A DNA stretch of 64,000 nt from Achromobacter pestifer (GTDB lineage Bacteria > Pseudomonadota > Gammaproteobacteria > Burkholderiales > Burkholderiaceae_B): assembly GCF_902859625.1 (NCBI RefSeq), contig NZ_CADIJX010000002.1, positions 248,001-312,000 on the forward strand. The letters run 5' to 3'. Both the position numbers and the translations under genes were made by a program. Below are positions 33,844 to 42,816 of the stretch, in pieces. Below the pieces are notes generated by a model, which ran no database searches, had not been told where the DNA came from, and was given only the letters and a program-made list of their open reading frames with translations. Numbering within the stretch: the first letter of the stretch is position 1; every line of letters starts with the position of its first letter.

Positions 33844-35142
33844 ATGCGTAAGTTGATTTTGGGCGTGGCGCTGGCCGCCGCGATATTCGGGGGAACGGCC
33901 CACGCCGCGGTTGAACCGAAGGCCGTGGTTGCCACCTATTCGGATCTGGCGTTGGCGGGTTATGAAGATTCGCTGACCTCCGCCAAGACGCTGCGTACCG
34001 CCATCAACGCCTTGGTCGCCAAGCCCACGCCCGAAACGCTGAAGGCCGCGCGCGAAGCCTGGCTGGCTGCCCGCGTGCCGTATCAGCAGACCGAGGCCTA
34101 CCGCTTCGGCAATCCCATCGTCGACGACTGGGAAGGCCGCGTGAATGCCTGGCCGCTGGACGAAGGCCTGATCGATTATGTGGACGCCTCCTACGGCACC
34201 GGTAACGACGAGAACGCCTATTACGCCGTCAACGTCATCGCCAATTCCAAGATCTCGGTCGGCGGCAAGACGGTGGACGTCAGCAAGATCACGCCGCAAC
34301 TGCTGTCCGAAGTGCTGCACGAAGCCGACGGCAACGAAGCCAACGTGGCTACCGGCTACCACGCCATCGAATTCCTGCTGTGGGGCCAGGACCTGAACGG
34401 TACCGGCCCCGCGTCGGCAGACCGCAAGGGCACGCCGCAAGAACGCCATTCGGGCAACCGCCCGCATACCGACTTTGATCCCAAGCAATGCACGGGCGGC
34501 CACTGCGAACGCCGCATTGAATTCCTGAAGGCCGTGACGGATCTGCTGGTGACCGACCTGGAAGAAATGGTGGGTAATTGGAAGAAGGATGGCGCCGCGC
34601 GCAAGGCCGTGGAAGAAGATCCCAAGGCAGGCTTGATCGCCATGCTGACGGGCCTGGGCAGCCTGTCGTACGGCGAACTGGCTGGCGAACGCATGAAGCT
34701 GGGCCTGATGCTGCATGACCCCGAGGAAGAGCACGATTGCTTCTCGGACAACACGCACAATTCGCACTACTACGACCAGATCGGCATCCGTAACGTCTAC
34801 GTGGGCGCCTACACCCGCATCGATGGCAAGGAAGTGAAGGGCGCCAGCCTGTCGGAACTGGTCAAGGCTCGCGATCCGAAGCTGGACGCCGAAGTGCGGG
34901 CCAAGCTGGATGCCACCGTGGCCGCCATGCAGGCGATGAAGACCCGCGCGGAAACCGTCGAAACCTACGATCAGATGATTGCTGACGGCAACAAGGAAGG
35001 CAACGCGGTGGTTCAGGCCGCCATCGACCGCCTGGTTGACCAGACCCGCAGCCTGGAGCGCGTGATCGCGTTGCTGGAGCTGGGCAAGGTCGCCATCGAA
35101 GGTTCCGACAGCCTGGATAAACCCGACGCCGTATTCAAGTGA
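33844..35142 (+). CDS. imelysin family periplasmic protein (IrpA/IcmP-like)
   Basis: 432-residue precursor with signal peptide MRKLILGVALAAAIFGGTAHA and probable cleavage at A21/A22. The imelysin domain carries the GxHxxE motif Gly171-Tyr-His173-Ala-Ile-Glu176 (GYHAIEFLLWG). The family is iron-regulated and was first reported as a putative peptidase. More recent structures suggest iron or other metal handling at the cell envelope. First gene of a four-gene operon; the next gene's GTG overlaps this stop by four bases. ATG 33844 is preferred over an upstream ATG because the signal peptide begins there. Confidence 0.9.
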   Translation: MRKLILGVALAAAIFGGTAHAAVEPKAVVATYSDLALAGYEDSLTSAKTLRTAINALVAKPTPETLKAAREAWLAARVPYQQTEAYRFGNPIVDDWEGRVNAWPLDEGLIDYVDASYGTGNDENAYYAVNVIANSKISVGGKTVDVSKITPQLLSEVLHEADGNEANVATGYHAIEFLLWGQDLNGTGPASADRKGTPQERHSGNRPHTDFDPKQCTGGHCERRIEFLKAVTDLLVTDLEEMVGNWKKDGAARKAVEEDPKAGLIAMLTGLGSLSYGELAGERMKLGLMLHDPEEEHDCFSDNTHNSHYYDQIGIRNVYVGAYTRIDGKEVKGASLSELVKARDPKLDAEVRAKLDATVAAMQAMKTRAETVETYDQMIADGNKEGNAVVQAAIDRLVDQTRSLERVIALLELGKVAIEGSDSLDKPDAVFK

Positions 35143-36656
35143 AACTCGTATTAGCCGCCGTACTGGCGGCGTCGGCCCACGCCGCCGCCGCCGCCGCCCC
35201 TGACGGTCCCGCCGGGCGTGATGACCTTACGCCCGAAGACCAGAAGCGTGTTACCGCCATTACTGCGCCCACGCGCGATTTCTCGAAGGTGGAAACCTTC
35301 GAGACCATGCAAGCCGGGGCGGGCACCACCAACAAGCTCATCAACGCCGATATCTTTTCGCAACCGTCGGCCAACATGAGCTTCGAGGGTCGACAGGAAT
35401 TCCAGGTTGGCAATGGCCTGTTCCGCAAGGATTGGGTATCGGCGCCTGCTTCCACGCAGGCGTCAGACGGGTTGGGGCCGCTGTTCAACGCGCGCTCCTG
35501 CCAGGCCTGTCATACCAAGGACGGACGCGGCACGGTGCCGGGTTTCGATCCTTTGGAACGCACGGATGCCGTGGCGCTGCTGCTGCGCCTGGCGGTGCCG
35601 CAAGGCCCCGATCGCGGGCATCCCACACTTGCCCCGGGCGAAATCGCCGCTTTGCCGGAACCGGTGTATGGCGTGCAACTCCAGAACTTCGCGGTGGCGG
35701 GCCTGCCCGCCGAAGGCCGCATGGAGATCGAGTACGAATCGATCGCGGTGGCGCTCAACGGGGGCGAAACCGCCACGTTGATGAAGCCCACGTACCGGAT
35801 TGAAAACCTGGGCTACGGCCCGATGCGCGCGGATACGCAGATTTCGCCGCGCCTGGCGCCGCCCATGATCGGGTTGGGTCTGCTGGAATCCATCCACCAA
35901 GCCGATATCCTGGCCAACGTGGGGGCGGACAAGCGCGATGGGATCGTCGGCAAGGCCAACTGGGTGACGGATGCGCGCACGGGCGCGCGCGTGCTGGGCC
36001 GTTTCAACCTGAAGGCCGGGCAGCCGACGGTCGAACAGCAAAGCGCCGCCGCGTTTTCCAACGACATGGGGTTGTCCACGCCGATGTTCCCCAAGCACTC
36101 GGGCGACTGCACGCCCGCGCAGAAGCAGTGCCTGGACATGCCGCATGGCGCGCAGCCGCGCTTTGGCCCCGAGGAAGTGCCAGCCAAGTTGATGGACTTC
36201 GTGACGATCTACTCCACCAATCTGGCCGTGCCGCAGCGCCGCGACGCCGATGATGCGCGCGTGCTGGCAGGCAAGAAGCTCTTCTATGAAGCCAATTGCG
36301 TGGCCTGCCATGTACCCAAGTACGTGACAAGCCGCGACGCCAAGCAGCCCGAGCATCGCTTTCAGTTGATCTGGCCCTACACCGACATGCTGGTCCATGA
36401 CATGGGTGATGACTTGGCCGACGGCGTGTCCGATGGCGAAGCCAACGGACGCGAATGGCGCACGCCGCCGCTGTGGGGCATTGGCCTGACCAAGACCGTC
36501 AACCCCAGTGCCACCTGGTTGCATGACGGGCGTGCCCGCAGTTTGCTGGAAGCCGTGTTGTGGCATGGCGGCGCGGGCAAGCCCGCGCGTGACCGCGTCG
36601 TGGCGATGACGCCCGAAGAACGCGCTGACCTGATTCGTTTCCTGGAGTCGTTGTAA
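35139..36656 (+). CDS. di-heme oxidoreductase (DHOR, COG3488) of imelysin operon
   Basis: 505-residue secreted c-type cytochrome. It starts at GTG 35139, overlapping the preceding stop. Signal peptide MKLVLAAVLAASAHAAAAAA. Two covalent haem motifs are visible: Cys121-x-x-Cys124-His125 (CQACHTKDGRG) and Cys387-x-x-Cys390-His391 (CVACHVPKYV). The second lies in a MauG/cytochrome-c-peroxidase-like C-terminal domain. The family is annotated 'di-heme oxidoreductase' or 'thiol oxidoreductase'. Its partner imelysins suggest a shared role in periplasmic iron oxidation or transfer, which is inferred. Confidence 0.88.
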   Translation: MKLVLAAVLAASAHAAAAAAPDGPAGRDDLTPEDQKRVTAITAPTRDFSKVETFETMQAGAGTTNKLINADIFSQPSANMSFEGRQEFQVGNGLFRKDWVSAPASTQASDGLGPLFNARSCQACHTKDGRGTVPGFDPLERTDAVALLLRLAVPQGPDRGHPTLAPGEIAALPEPVYGVQLQNFAVAGLPAEGRMEIEYESIAVALNGGETATLMKPTYRIENLGYGPMRADTQISPRLAPPMIGLGLLESIHQADILANVGADKRDGIVGKANWVTDARTGARVLGRFNLKAGQPTVEQQSAAAFSNDMGLSTPMFPKHSGDCTPAQKQCLDMPHGAQPRFGPEEVPAKLMDFVTIYSTNLAVPQRRDADDARVLAGKKLFYEANCVACHVPKYVTSRDAKQPEHRFQLIWPYTDMLVHDMGDDLADGVSDGEANGREWRTPPLWGIGLTKTVNPSATWLHDGRARSLLEAVLWHGGAGKPARDRVVAMTPEERADLIRFLESL

Positions 36657-37744
36657 TGGTCCGATCCTTTCCGCCTGTGCTTGGACACGCCTTGGCGGTC
36701 GCGCTGTTGACGGCTGCGCCGCTGGCCGCGCAGGCCGAATTGCCCGCCGATCTGGGCGAGCGTCTGGCGCGTGATTACGCCCGTCCGGCCGTGGGCAACA
36801 TGGTGGACGCCGCCGCTGCGCTGGACAGCGCGCTGGGCGGCTGGTGCGCCAAGCCGGACGCGGCAGGCGCGACGCGCGTTGGTGATGCGTTCACGAAGCT
36901 GGCGCTGGCGTGGTCGGGTGTTGAGATTCTGCGCTTTGGCCCGCTGGTGCAGGCCAACCGTTTCGAGCGGGTGGCCTTCTGGCCCGACACGCGCGGCGTG
37001 ATGCCCAGGCAGGTGCAGCAGTTGATCGCCGCCGGTGACCCGGCATTGCTGGCGCCGGGCGCGCTGGCGGGCCGCAGCGTGGCGGTGCAAGGGCTGCCAG
37101 CGTTGGAATATGTGCTGTACGGTGACCCCGCGCTGCTCAAGCAGACCAGTGCGCCGACATTCGCCTACGCCTGCGGCTATGCCCGCGCGGTGGCCGGCAA
37201 TGTCGCGACGATTTCCCGTGATGTGGCACAGGCCTGGAGCCCCCAAGGCGAGTTCGGCCGCCAGTTCGCCAAGCCGCAAGCCGCCAACGACCTGTACCGT
37301 GACTCGCAGGAAGTCGCGGCCGAAGCCATGAAGGCCTTGTCCACCGGGCTGCAATTCGCGCGCGATGTGAAGATCCTGCCGGTGCTGGGCGATTCGCCCG
37401 ATGCCGCGCGGCCCAAGCGCGCGGCCTTTTGGCGCAGCGATCTGTCCACGCGCTTGCTGGCCGCCAACCTGGACGGATTGAAAGCGTTCTATCAGGCGGG
37501 CGCCTATCCGCTGCCTGCGGGCAGCGACTGGATGGACGTGTCCGTGCGCGGTGAATTGCAGAATGCCGCCCAGACCTTGCAGGCTGTGCCCACGCCGCTT
37601 GAAACGGCGCTGCAAAATGAGGACGGCCGGCGCCAATTGCAACTGGCCTCGCTGACGATCAAGAACGCCAAGGCCATTGTGGACCAGGACCTGGCGCCAG
37701 CGTTGGGTGTCACTATCGGATTCAATGCGCTCGATGGTGATTGA
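36656..37744 (+). CDS. second imelysin family protein
   Basis: 362-residue periplasmic protein with signal peptide MVRSFPPVLGHALAVALLTAAPLAAQA. The imelysin fold is shown by ALAWSGVEILRFGPLVQANRFERVAFWPDTRG (about 80-111) and GLPALEYVLYGD (about 144-155), where the Gly-x-His-x-x-Glu motif of the first imelysin is degenerate (no His). It is therefore a paralogue of the operon's first gene that has probably lost one metal ligand. ATG and preceding TAA share one base (TAATG), so translation is coupled. Confidence 0.85.
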   Translation: MVRSFPPVLGHALAVALLTAAPLAAQAELPADLGERLARDYARPAVGNMVDAAAALDSALGGWCAKPDAAGATRVGDAFTKLALAWSGVEILRFGPLVQANRFERVAFWPDTRGVMPRQVQQLIAAGDPALLAPGALAGRSVAVQGLPALEYVLYGDPALLKQTSAPTFAYACGYARAVAGNVATISRDVAQAWSPQGEFGRQFAKPQAANDLYRDSQEVAAEAMKALSTGLQFARDVKILPVLGDSPDAARPKRAAFWRSDLSTRLLAANLDGLKAFYQAGAYPLPAGSDWMDVSVRGELQNAAQTLQAVPTPLETALQNEDGRRQLQLASLTIKNAKAIVDQDLAPALGVTIGFNALDGD

Positions 37745-38846
37745 CCGCCGCCGTTTCCTGTCGCTGGCCGCCGCGCTGGGGCTGTCGCCCGGCGCCGCGC
37801 TGGCAGTGCTGCCCGCCAATGGCGGGCCGTTGTACCTTAGCGCGCGCAAGCGCGGCGGGCGTGACGAAGCGGTGCTGCTGGACGAAACCGGCGGCGACCG
37901 GCTGGTGGTGCCCATGCCGGCGCGCGGGCACAGTTTCGCCATTGATCCCGCGACGCAGCGGGCGGTGGTGTTTGGCCGTCAGCCCGGATTCTTCGCGGTG
38001 GCGTTTTCGCTGCGTGGCGGTGAAGAACCGCAGGCGCTGCCGATGCCCGATGAACGCCATTTCTTCGGTCACGGCGCCTTTGTGGACGGGGGCAGGTTGT
38101 TGGCCGCCACCGAAAACGACTTCGAGGCAGGCCGCGGCGTGCTGGGCATTTATGATGCCTCGCCCGGCAGTGCCTGGCGGCGCATTGGTGAATTCGATTC
38201 CGGCGGCATTGGTCCGCATGAAGTCGTGTTGATGCCCGACGGCAAAACGCTATGCGTGGCCAACGGCGGTATCTTGACGCACCCCGACTACGGCAAGCTG
38301 GAACTGAACCTGGACACGATGCGGCCATCGCTGGCTTATATCGACGCCGCCAGCGGCCAACTGCTTGAAAAGGTGGAGTTCGCGCCCGAACTGCATCGCT
38401 TGTCGATCCGGCATCTGGCGTTGGCCTCGGATGGTTGCGTGTGGTTTGGCTGCCAATACATGGGGCCGGCAGCGGATCGCCCTGCACTGGTGGGCCGTCA
38501 CCGCCGTGGCGCGGCGTTGGAACTGTTTGAAGGACCGGTCGAGACCCTGCGCAACATGCGCAACTATGTCGGCTCGGTCACCGTGGATGCCTCGGGTGGC
38601 ATCGTCGCCACGTCCAGTCCGGTGGGCGGACAGGTGATCTATTGGGACGCGGCCAGTGGCCGCTGCCTGGGCACGACACGGCTGGCCGATGGATGCGGCG
38701 TGGCGCCTGCGGCCGATGCCGGCTTTCTGGTCAGCAGCGGGCTGGGCGCGATGTTGCGCACCGACGCCGCGGGCCGGGAGTCGCCAGTGTTGCCGCCGTC
38801 ACGCGAGGTGTCCTGGGACAATCACTTCCGCATCGTGCCTGCGTGA
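37734..38846 (+). CDS. DUF1513 domain-containing protein, Tat-exported
   Basis: 370-residue protein. The Tat signal MVIDRRRFLSLAAALGLSPGAALA shows export in a folded state. The mature part is beta-propeller-like, with repeats such as RAVVFGRQPGFFAVAF, HEVVLMPDGKTLCVANGGILTHPDYGKLELNLDTM and VTVDASGGIVATSSPVGG, and belongs to DUF1513 (COG3490). Last gene of the imelysin operon; it overlaps the previous stop by 11 bases. An alternative ATG lies three codons upstream (37725). The arrangement imelysin-DHOR-imelysin-DUF1513 is the one known from Pseudomonas aeruginosa around icmP. Function of DUF1513 is unknown. Confidence 0.88.
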   Translation: MVIDRRRFLSLAAALGLSPGAALAVLPANGGPLYLSARKRGGRDEAVLLDETGGDRLVVPMPARGHSFAIDPATQRAVVFGRQPGFFAVAFSLRGGEEPQALPMPDERHFFGHGAFVDGGRLLAATENDFEAGRGVLGIYDASPGSAWRRIGEFDSGGIGPHEVVLMPDGKTLCVANGGILTHPDYGKLELNLDTMRPSLAYIDAASGQLLEKVEFAPELHRLSIRHLALASDGCVWFGCQYMGPAADRPALVGRHRRGAALELFEGPVETLRNMRNYVGSVTVDASGGIVATSSPVGGQVIYWDAASGRCLGTTRLADGCGVAPAADAGFLVSSGLGAMLRTDAAGRESPVLPPSREVSWDNHFRIVPA

Positions 38847-38969
38847 CGCGGCATGGCGCCTGCATTGGCGTATTCTTACAAAGCTTGACATACCGGGGCC
38901 GCGTTGCGGCCCTTGGCGTATCGTTCCTCTGATACAGTTTTTGGTTGTCAATTTTTTGCGGGAGATTCC

Positions 38970-39830
38970 ATGGAAGATGCCTTGAGGGAATTGGGCGCCT
39001 GGGCGCCCAGGCTGGTGGATATGGGCGCCAATCTGTTGGTTGCCTTACTGATTCTGGTCGTCGGCTGGTGGGTGTCGTCGCTGTTGGGCGGATGGGTCCG
39101 CCGTGCCGCCACGCGCTCCACCAAGATCGATCCCACCATCGTGCCGATGTTCTACAGCACGGTCGTGTGGACGGTACGCATCTTCACGGTCATTGCCGTG
39201 TTGGCACGTTTCGGCGTGCAAACGGCCAGCCTGATCGCGGTGTTGGGTGCTGCCGGCCTGGCCGTGGGTTTGGCCTTGCAGGGCACGCTGCAAAACATCG
39301 CGGCAGGCATCATGCTGCTGATCCTGCGTCCGATCCGCGCGGGCGAGTACGTGGCGCTTAGCTCGGGCGCGGACGGCACGGTCGAGGAAGTCGGCCTGTT
39401 CCTGACCCGTTTGGTGCAGGTCGACGGCATCCACCTGACGTTGCCCAACAGCACCGTCTGGAACGCCACCATCACGAACTACAGCCGCAACAAGACCCGC
39501 CGCCTGGATATCCCGGTGCCGGTGCGCTATGGCGATGATCTGGAAGTGGTGTTGGCCAAGCTGAAGGAAATCGTCGATGCGCGTCCTGATGCCCTGAAAG
39601 ACCCCGAACCGCTGGTCAAGGTGTTCGAGTACAAGGAAAACGGCGTCATCGTGAATGTGCGCGTGTGGGCCGAAGCCAGCAAGTACTGGGACTTGCGCTG
39701 GGGCCTGTACCAGCAGATCCGCAGTTCGCTGGAAGCCGCGGGTTTCCAACCGCCGATCCCGCTGCGCGAGATCCAGAACCCGAAGGCCGCGGACAAGGCC
39801 GACAAGGCCGCCAGCAGCGCGGCGACCTGA
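38970..39830 (+). CDS. small-conductance mechanosensitive channel, MscS family
   Basis: 286-residue channel. N-terminal amphipathic segment and three membrane helices (NLLVALLILVVGWWVSSLL about 17-35; FYSTVVWTVRIFTVIAVLARF about 61-81; the pore helix SLIAVLGAAGLAVGLALQGTLQNIAAGIMLLI about 87-118 with its glycine-alanine packing). They lead into the beta and alpha/beta domains that make the cytoplasmic cage (PNSTVWNATITNYSRN). Length equals E. coli MscS (286 aa). It protects against hypo-osmotic shock. A GGGAGA ribosome-binding site precedes the ATG. A 14-bp TTCG-loop hairpin lies downstream. Confidence 0.94.
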   Translation: MEDALRELGAWAPRLVDMGANLLVALLILVVGWWVSSLLGGWVRRAATRSTKIDPTIVPMFYSTVVWTVRIFTVIAVLARFGVQTASLIAVLGAAGLAVGLALQGTLQNIAAGIMLLILRPIRAGEYVALSSGADGTVEEVGLFLTRLVQVDGIHLTLPNSTVWNATITNYSRNKTRRLDIPVPVRYGDDLEVVLAKLKEIVDARPDALKDPEPLVKVFEYKENGVIVNVRVWAEASKYWDLRWGLYQQIRSSLEAAGFQPPIPLREIQNPKAADKADKAASSAAT

Positions 39831-39860
39831 TCATCCAGGTGTCAGCCTAGGGTTTGGTCA

Positions 39861-39894
39861 AAGGAACGGGCGCCTTCGGGCGCCCGTTCCTTTG
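39861..39894. terminator. TTCG-loop hairpin between mscS and the IclR gene
   Basis: Fourteen-base perfect arms AAGGAACGGGCGCC (39861-39874) and GGCGCCCGTTCCTT (39879-39892) around the loop TTCG. It serves as a bidirectional terminator between two convergent genes, although the T-run is short. Confidence 0.82.
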
Positions 39895-39910
39895 GTTCTG
39901 CCTCGGGCGT

Positions 39911-40672
39911 TCAGGCCTGGACGGCCAGACGCGCCAATTCTGCTTTGATCCAGCCCGCGATCTCGCGCTGGCGCTGGGCCGGCATGCGGTCGATGATGGC
40001 CGTGACGCTGACCGCCAGCAAGGGGAGGCCGTGCGAGTCCAGCAAGGCGCAGCCCACGCCCAGCGCGCCGCGCACGGCGTGGTTGCCCACCACCGAATAG
40101 CCGCGCGCCCGGGTGTTTTCGATCAGTCGGTACATTTCCTGCGGTGTCATGCCGCCGTATTCGTCCAACCGTCCGGAATTGCGTTCCACGATGCTGCGCG
40201 CCAGATCGTCGGGCAACGCCGCCAGCAAGGCCATGCCGCCCGAACCCACGCCCAGCGGCTGGCGCTTGCCGGCGTAGGTGGCCAGGATTTGCACCGGGTA
40301 GCTGCCGATTTCGCGATGCAGGCTGATGGAGTCGTCCTCGTCGCGCACGACCAGAAATACGGCATCGCCCGTGCGGTCGGCCAAGCGGCGCAACACGGGC
40401 AGCAACTGGCGCACCCGGGGATCACGCGAGCGCGTGTCCGGGTCCACCGCCAGTTGGGCTCGGTACTTCTTGGTGCCCGTCACCGGCAGGACCAGGCCCG
40501 CGTCGAGCAGGGCGGCCAGCAAGCGGTATATGGTGGGGCGCTGTATGCCCGTCAGGCGGGCGATATCCGTCACGCTGAGGCCATCGGGCCCTTGATCGCG
40601 CAGGGCGGCTAGAACGGCCAAACCGCGCCGCAACGTGCGTGGGCCTGCGGCCGCGGCATCACTGTCTTGCAT
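39911..40672 (-). CDS. IclR family transcriptional regulator
   Basis: 253 residues. N-terminal winged helix (ALRDQGPDGLSVTDIARLTGIQRPTIYRLLAALLDAGLV, about 26-64) and C-terminal GAF-like IclR effector domain (about 90-250; VGSGGMALLAALPDDLARSI and NHAVRGALGVGCALLD). It is divergent from a Bug receptor gene with 160 bases between, which it probably controls. IclR members typically regulate aromatic and organic-acid catabolism. Confidence 0.9.
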   Translation of the reverse strand: MQDSDAAAAGPRTLRRGLAVLAALRDQGPDGLSVTDIARLTGIQRPTIYRLLAALLDAGLVLPVTGTKKYRAQLAVDPDTRSRDPRVRQLLPVLRRLADRTGDAVFLVVRDEDDSISLHREIGSYPVQILATYAGKRQPLGVGSGGMALLAALPDDLARSIVERNSGRLDEYGGMTPQEMYRLIENTRARGYSVVGNHAVRGALGVGCALLDSHGLPLLAVSVTAIIDRMPAQRQREIAGWIKAELARLAVQA

Positions 40673-40832
40673 GCAAATCTCTGAGAGCTCTAGGTTATTG
40701 CGGAACGATCAAGGGAAAACCATCGTCCGTAGCGTGGACTCTACCTTGATGCAATCGCCGTGTATAGCTCAGAATGCATCATCCAATAATTCGAATCGTC
40801 CACTAGATGGACAGTACCTGCACGGAGACATT

Positions 40833-41822
40833 ATGACTACAGGTCAAAAGCCTGGCCTGCGGCGTCTGGCCGCCACCCTTCTGGCCACCGCCGCAAGCGC
40901 ACTCGCCATGGGTTCCGCCCATGCTGCATACCCTGACAAGCCTGTCCGCATCGTGGTCGGTTTTTCTGCTGGTGGCACGACTGACGTGATCGCCCGCATC
41001 ATGGCCAAGGAGCTCACCGAGAGCCTGGGCCAATCGTTCGTAGTTGAGAACAAGCCGGGCGCTGGCAGCAACATCGCCACCGATCAAGTGCAGCGCGCCA
41101 CGCCTGACGGTTACACGCTGCTGTTCGTGGCCGTGACCAGCGCCATCAACCAGACGCTGTACAAGAACGTCACGTTCGATCTGACGAAGGACTTCGCACC
41201 CGTGGCCCTGGGCGCCAAGGTGCCGAACATCCTGGTCGTGAACCCGCAAGTACCGGTGAAGTCGGTGCAAGAGCTGGTCGAATACGCGAAGAAGAATCCC
41301 GGCAAGTTGGCGTTCGCCTCGTCGGGCAGCGGCACCTCCATCCACATGGCGGGCGAGCTCTTCAAGATGAAGGCCGGCATTGACGTGCTGCACGTGCCCT
41401 ACAAGGGCAGCGCGCCGGCCATGACCGACCTGATCGGCGGCCAAGTGCAATTCATGTTCGACAACATGCCCTCGGCATGGCCGCATGCCCAGTCGGGCAA
41501 GCTGCGCGCCCTGGCCGTCACGACCAGCGATCGCTCCAAGAGCGCGCCGGATCTGCCCACGATGAAGGAATCGGGCTTCCCCGATTTCGACGTGTCCTCG
41601 TGGTTTGGCCTGCTGGCCCCGGCCGGCACGCCGCCGGAAGTGATCAACAAGCTGAACGCTGCCATGCAGCAAGCGCTGGACAAGGCGTCCGTGCAGACCA
41701 GCTTCGAGAAGCTGGGCGCCGTGGGCGTGAAGACCACGCCGGCCGAATTCGGCCAGTTCATCAAGTCGGAAGTGGAAGGCTGGGCGCCGGTGATCAAGGC
41801 CTCGGGCGCCACGGTGGACTAA
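40833..41822 (+). CDS. Bug-type substrate-binding protein
   Basis: 329-residue periplasmic receptor. Signal peptide KPGLRRLAATLLATAASALAMGSAHA, then YPDKPVRIVVGFSAGGTTDVIAR and VVENKPGAGSNIATDQV, the two Bug signatures that cradle a carboxylate. SGTSIHMAGELFKMKAGIDVLHVPYKG and FMFDNMPSAWPH follow in the usual order. The ATG at 40833 has a GGAGAC site. It is divergent from the IclR gene, the probable regulator. No transport partner genes are adjacent. Confidence 0.92.
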   Translation: MTTGQKPGLRRLAATLLATAASALAMGSAHAAYPDKPVRIVVGFSAGGTTDVIARIMAKELTESLGQSFVVENKPGAGSNIATDQVQRATPDGYTLLFVAVTSAINQTLYKNVTFDLTKDFAPVALGAKVPNILVVNPQVPVKSVQELVEYAKKNPGKLAFASSGSGTSIHMAGELFKMKAGIDVLHVPYKGSAPAMTDLIGGQVQFMFDNMPSAWPHAQSGKLRALAVTTSDRSKSAPDLPTMKESGFPDFDVSSWFGLLAPAGTPPEVINKLNAAMQQALDKASVQTSFEKLGAVGVKTTPAEFGQFIKSEVEGWAPVIKASGATVD

Positions 41823-41870
41823 GCACCTATCGGATTCCCTGGCGGCCAGCCGCCAGGGGGGCGATCAGAA

Positions 41871-41902
41871 AGGGACGGGCTTTTTCCTGTCCCTATTTTT
41901 TT
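41871..41902 (+). terminator. rho-independent terminator of the Bug receptor gene
   Basis: AGGGACGG pairs with CTGTCCCT (one G-U pair) around a T-rich loop, followed by seven T. A second hairpin CCCTGGCGG/CCGCCAGGG lies at 41837-41858. Confidence 0.75.
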
Positions 41903-42684
41903 GCGCCGCCGTTGCGCCGTGCCGTGGCCAGCATGGCGGTGCAAACGCCGCGCATCATGTCCACTTCGTCGCGGGTCAGGGCCGGGCGCGAGAACAGGTG
42001 GCGCATGCGCGGCATCAGCTTCTTGGGATGCGCGGGGTCCAGGAACTGGATGCCGATCAGGGCTTCTTCCCAGTGCGCCAGGAAGGCCTGCACGGCTTCG
42101 CTGGAGGCCGGTTCCGCACCGCGTGAGGGTTCCTGGGCGGTGGAGACGGGCAGCAGCGGGGCGCCCTGATCCATCAGCAGCGCGTAGCGCAGTTCCCAAG
42201 CGGCCAGTTGCAGCGCCTGGGCCACGTTCAACGAGCTGTACTCGGGATTGGCGGGGATATGACAGATGCGGTGGCACAGCGCGATTTGCGCGTTGGTCAG
42301 CCCAGCCCGCTCGGTGCCCAGCACGATGGCGGCCACGCCCTCGCCCGTATCGGCCAAATGGGCGCAGGCCAAATCGGCCGCCTGGCGGATGTCGCAAGGC
42401 GGAGGGCCCAGGTCCCGCACCCGCGCGGTCAGGGCGAAGGCCATGGTGACGGGGGCCAGAGCGGCTTCCAGCGACGGGTAGATGCGGGCGTTCTCCAGCA
42501 CGTCCAGCGCGCCGCTAGCCAGCGCAACGGCTTCCGGCTGGCTGGTTACATCTGGAAATTTTGGTTCCACCAGCACCAGTTCCGAGAAGCCCATTGTCTT
42601 GATTGCACGGGCCGCCGAACCGACGTTTCCGGGGTGGCTGGGGTTCACCATAACGAAGCGAACACGTGAAAATGCTTGAGTCAT
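41893..42684 (-). CDS. trmJ: tRNA (cytidine/uridine-2'-O-)-methyltransferase TrmJ
   Basis: 263-residue SPOUT-class methyltransferase that modifies the ribose of tRNA position 32. RVRFVMVNPSHPGNVGSAARAIKTMGFSELVLVEP (about 7-41) is the TrmJ/LasT N-terminus. The trefoil-knot SAM site follows with IVLGTERAGLTNAQIALCHRICHIPANPEYSSLNVAQALQLAAWEL (about 122-168). The C-terminal extension (about 190-263) is the helical dimerisation/tRNA-binding arm. It is divergent from suhB across 132 bases, the arrangement seen in many Betaproteobacteria. Confidence 0.93.
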   Translation of the reverse strand: MTQAFSRVRFVMVNPSHPGNVGSAARAIKTMGFSELVLVEPKFPDVTSQPEAVALASGALDVLENARIYPSLEAALAPVTMAFALTARVRDLGPPPCDIRQAADLACAHLADTGEGVAAIVLGTERAGLTNAQIALCHRICHIPANPEYSSLNVAQALQLAAWELRYALLMDQGAPLLPVSTAQEPSRGAEPASSEAVQAFLAHWEEALIGIQFLDPAHPKKLMPRMRHLFSRPALTRDEVDMMRGVCTAMLATARRNGGAKK

Positions 42685-42816
42685 TTAAAATGGCACGTTT
42701 GGCTAAGTGCCTTCCTGGTTTTTTGGGTCGATTTCCCCGGTTGGGGCAACGACGGACCCGAGGGGGCGGCAAGCGGCCAACCATCACGCGAACCCACCGC
42801 ATACGTACGGAATTTT

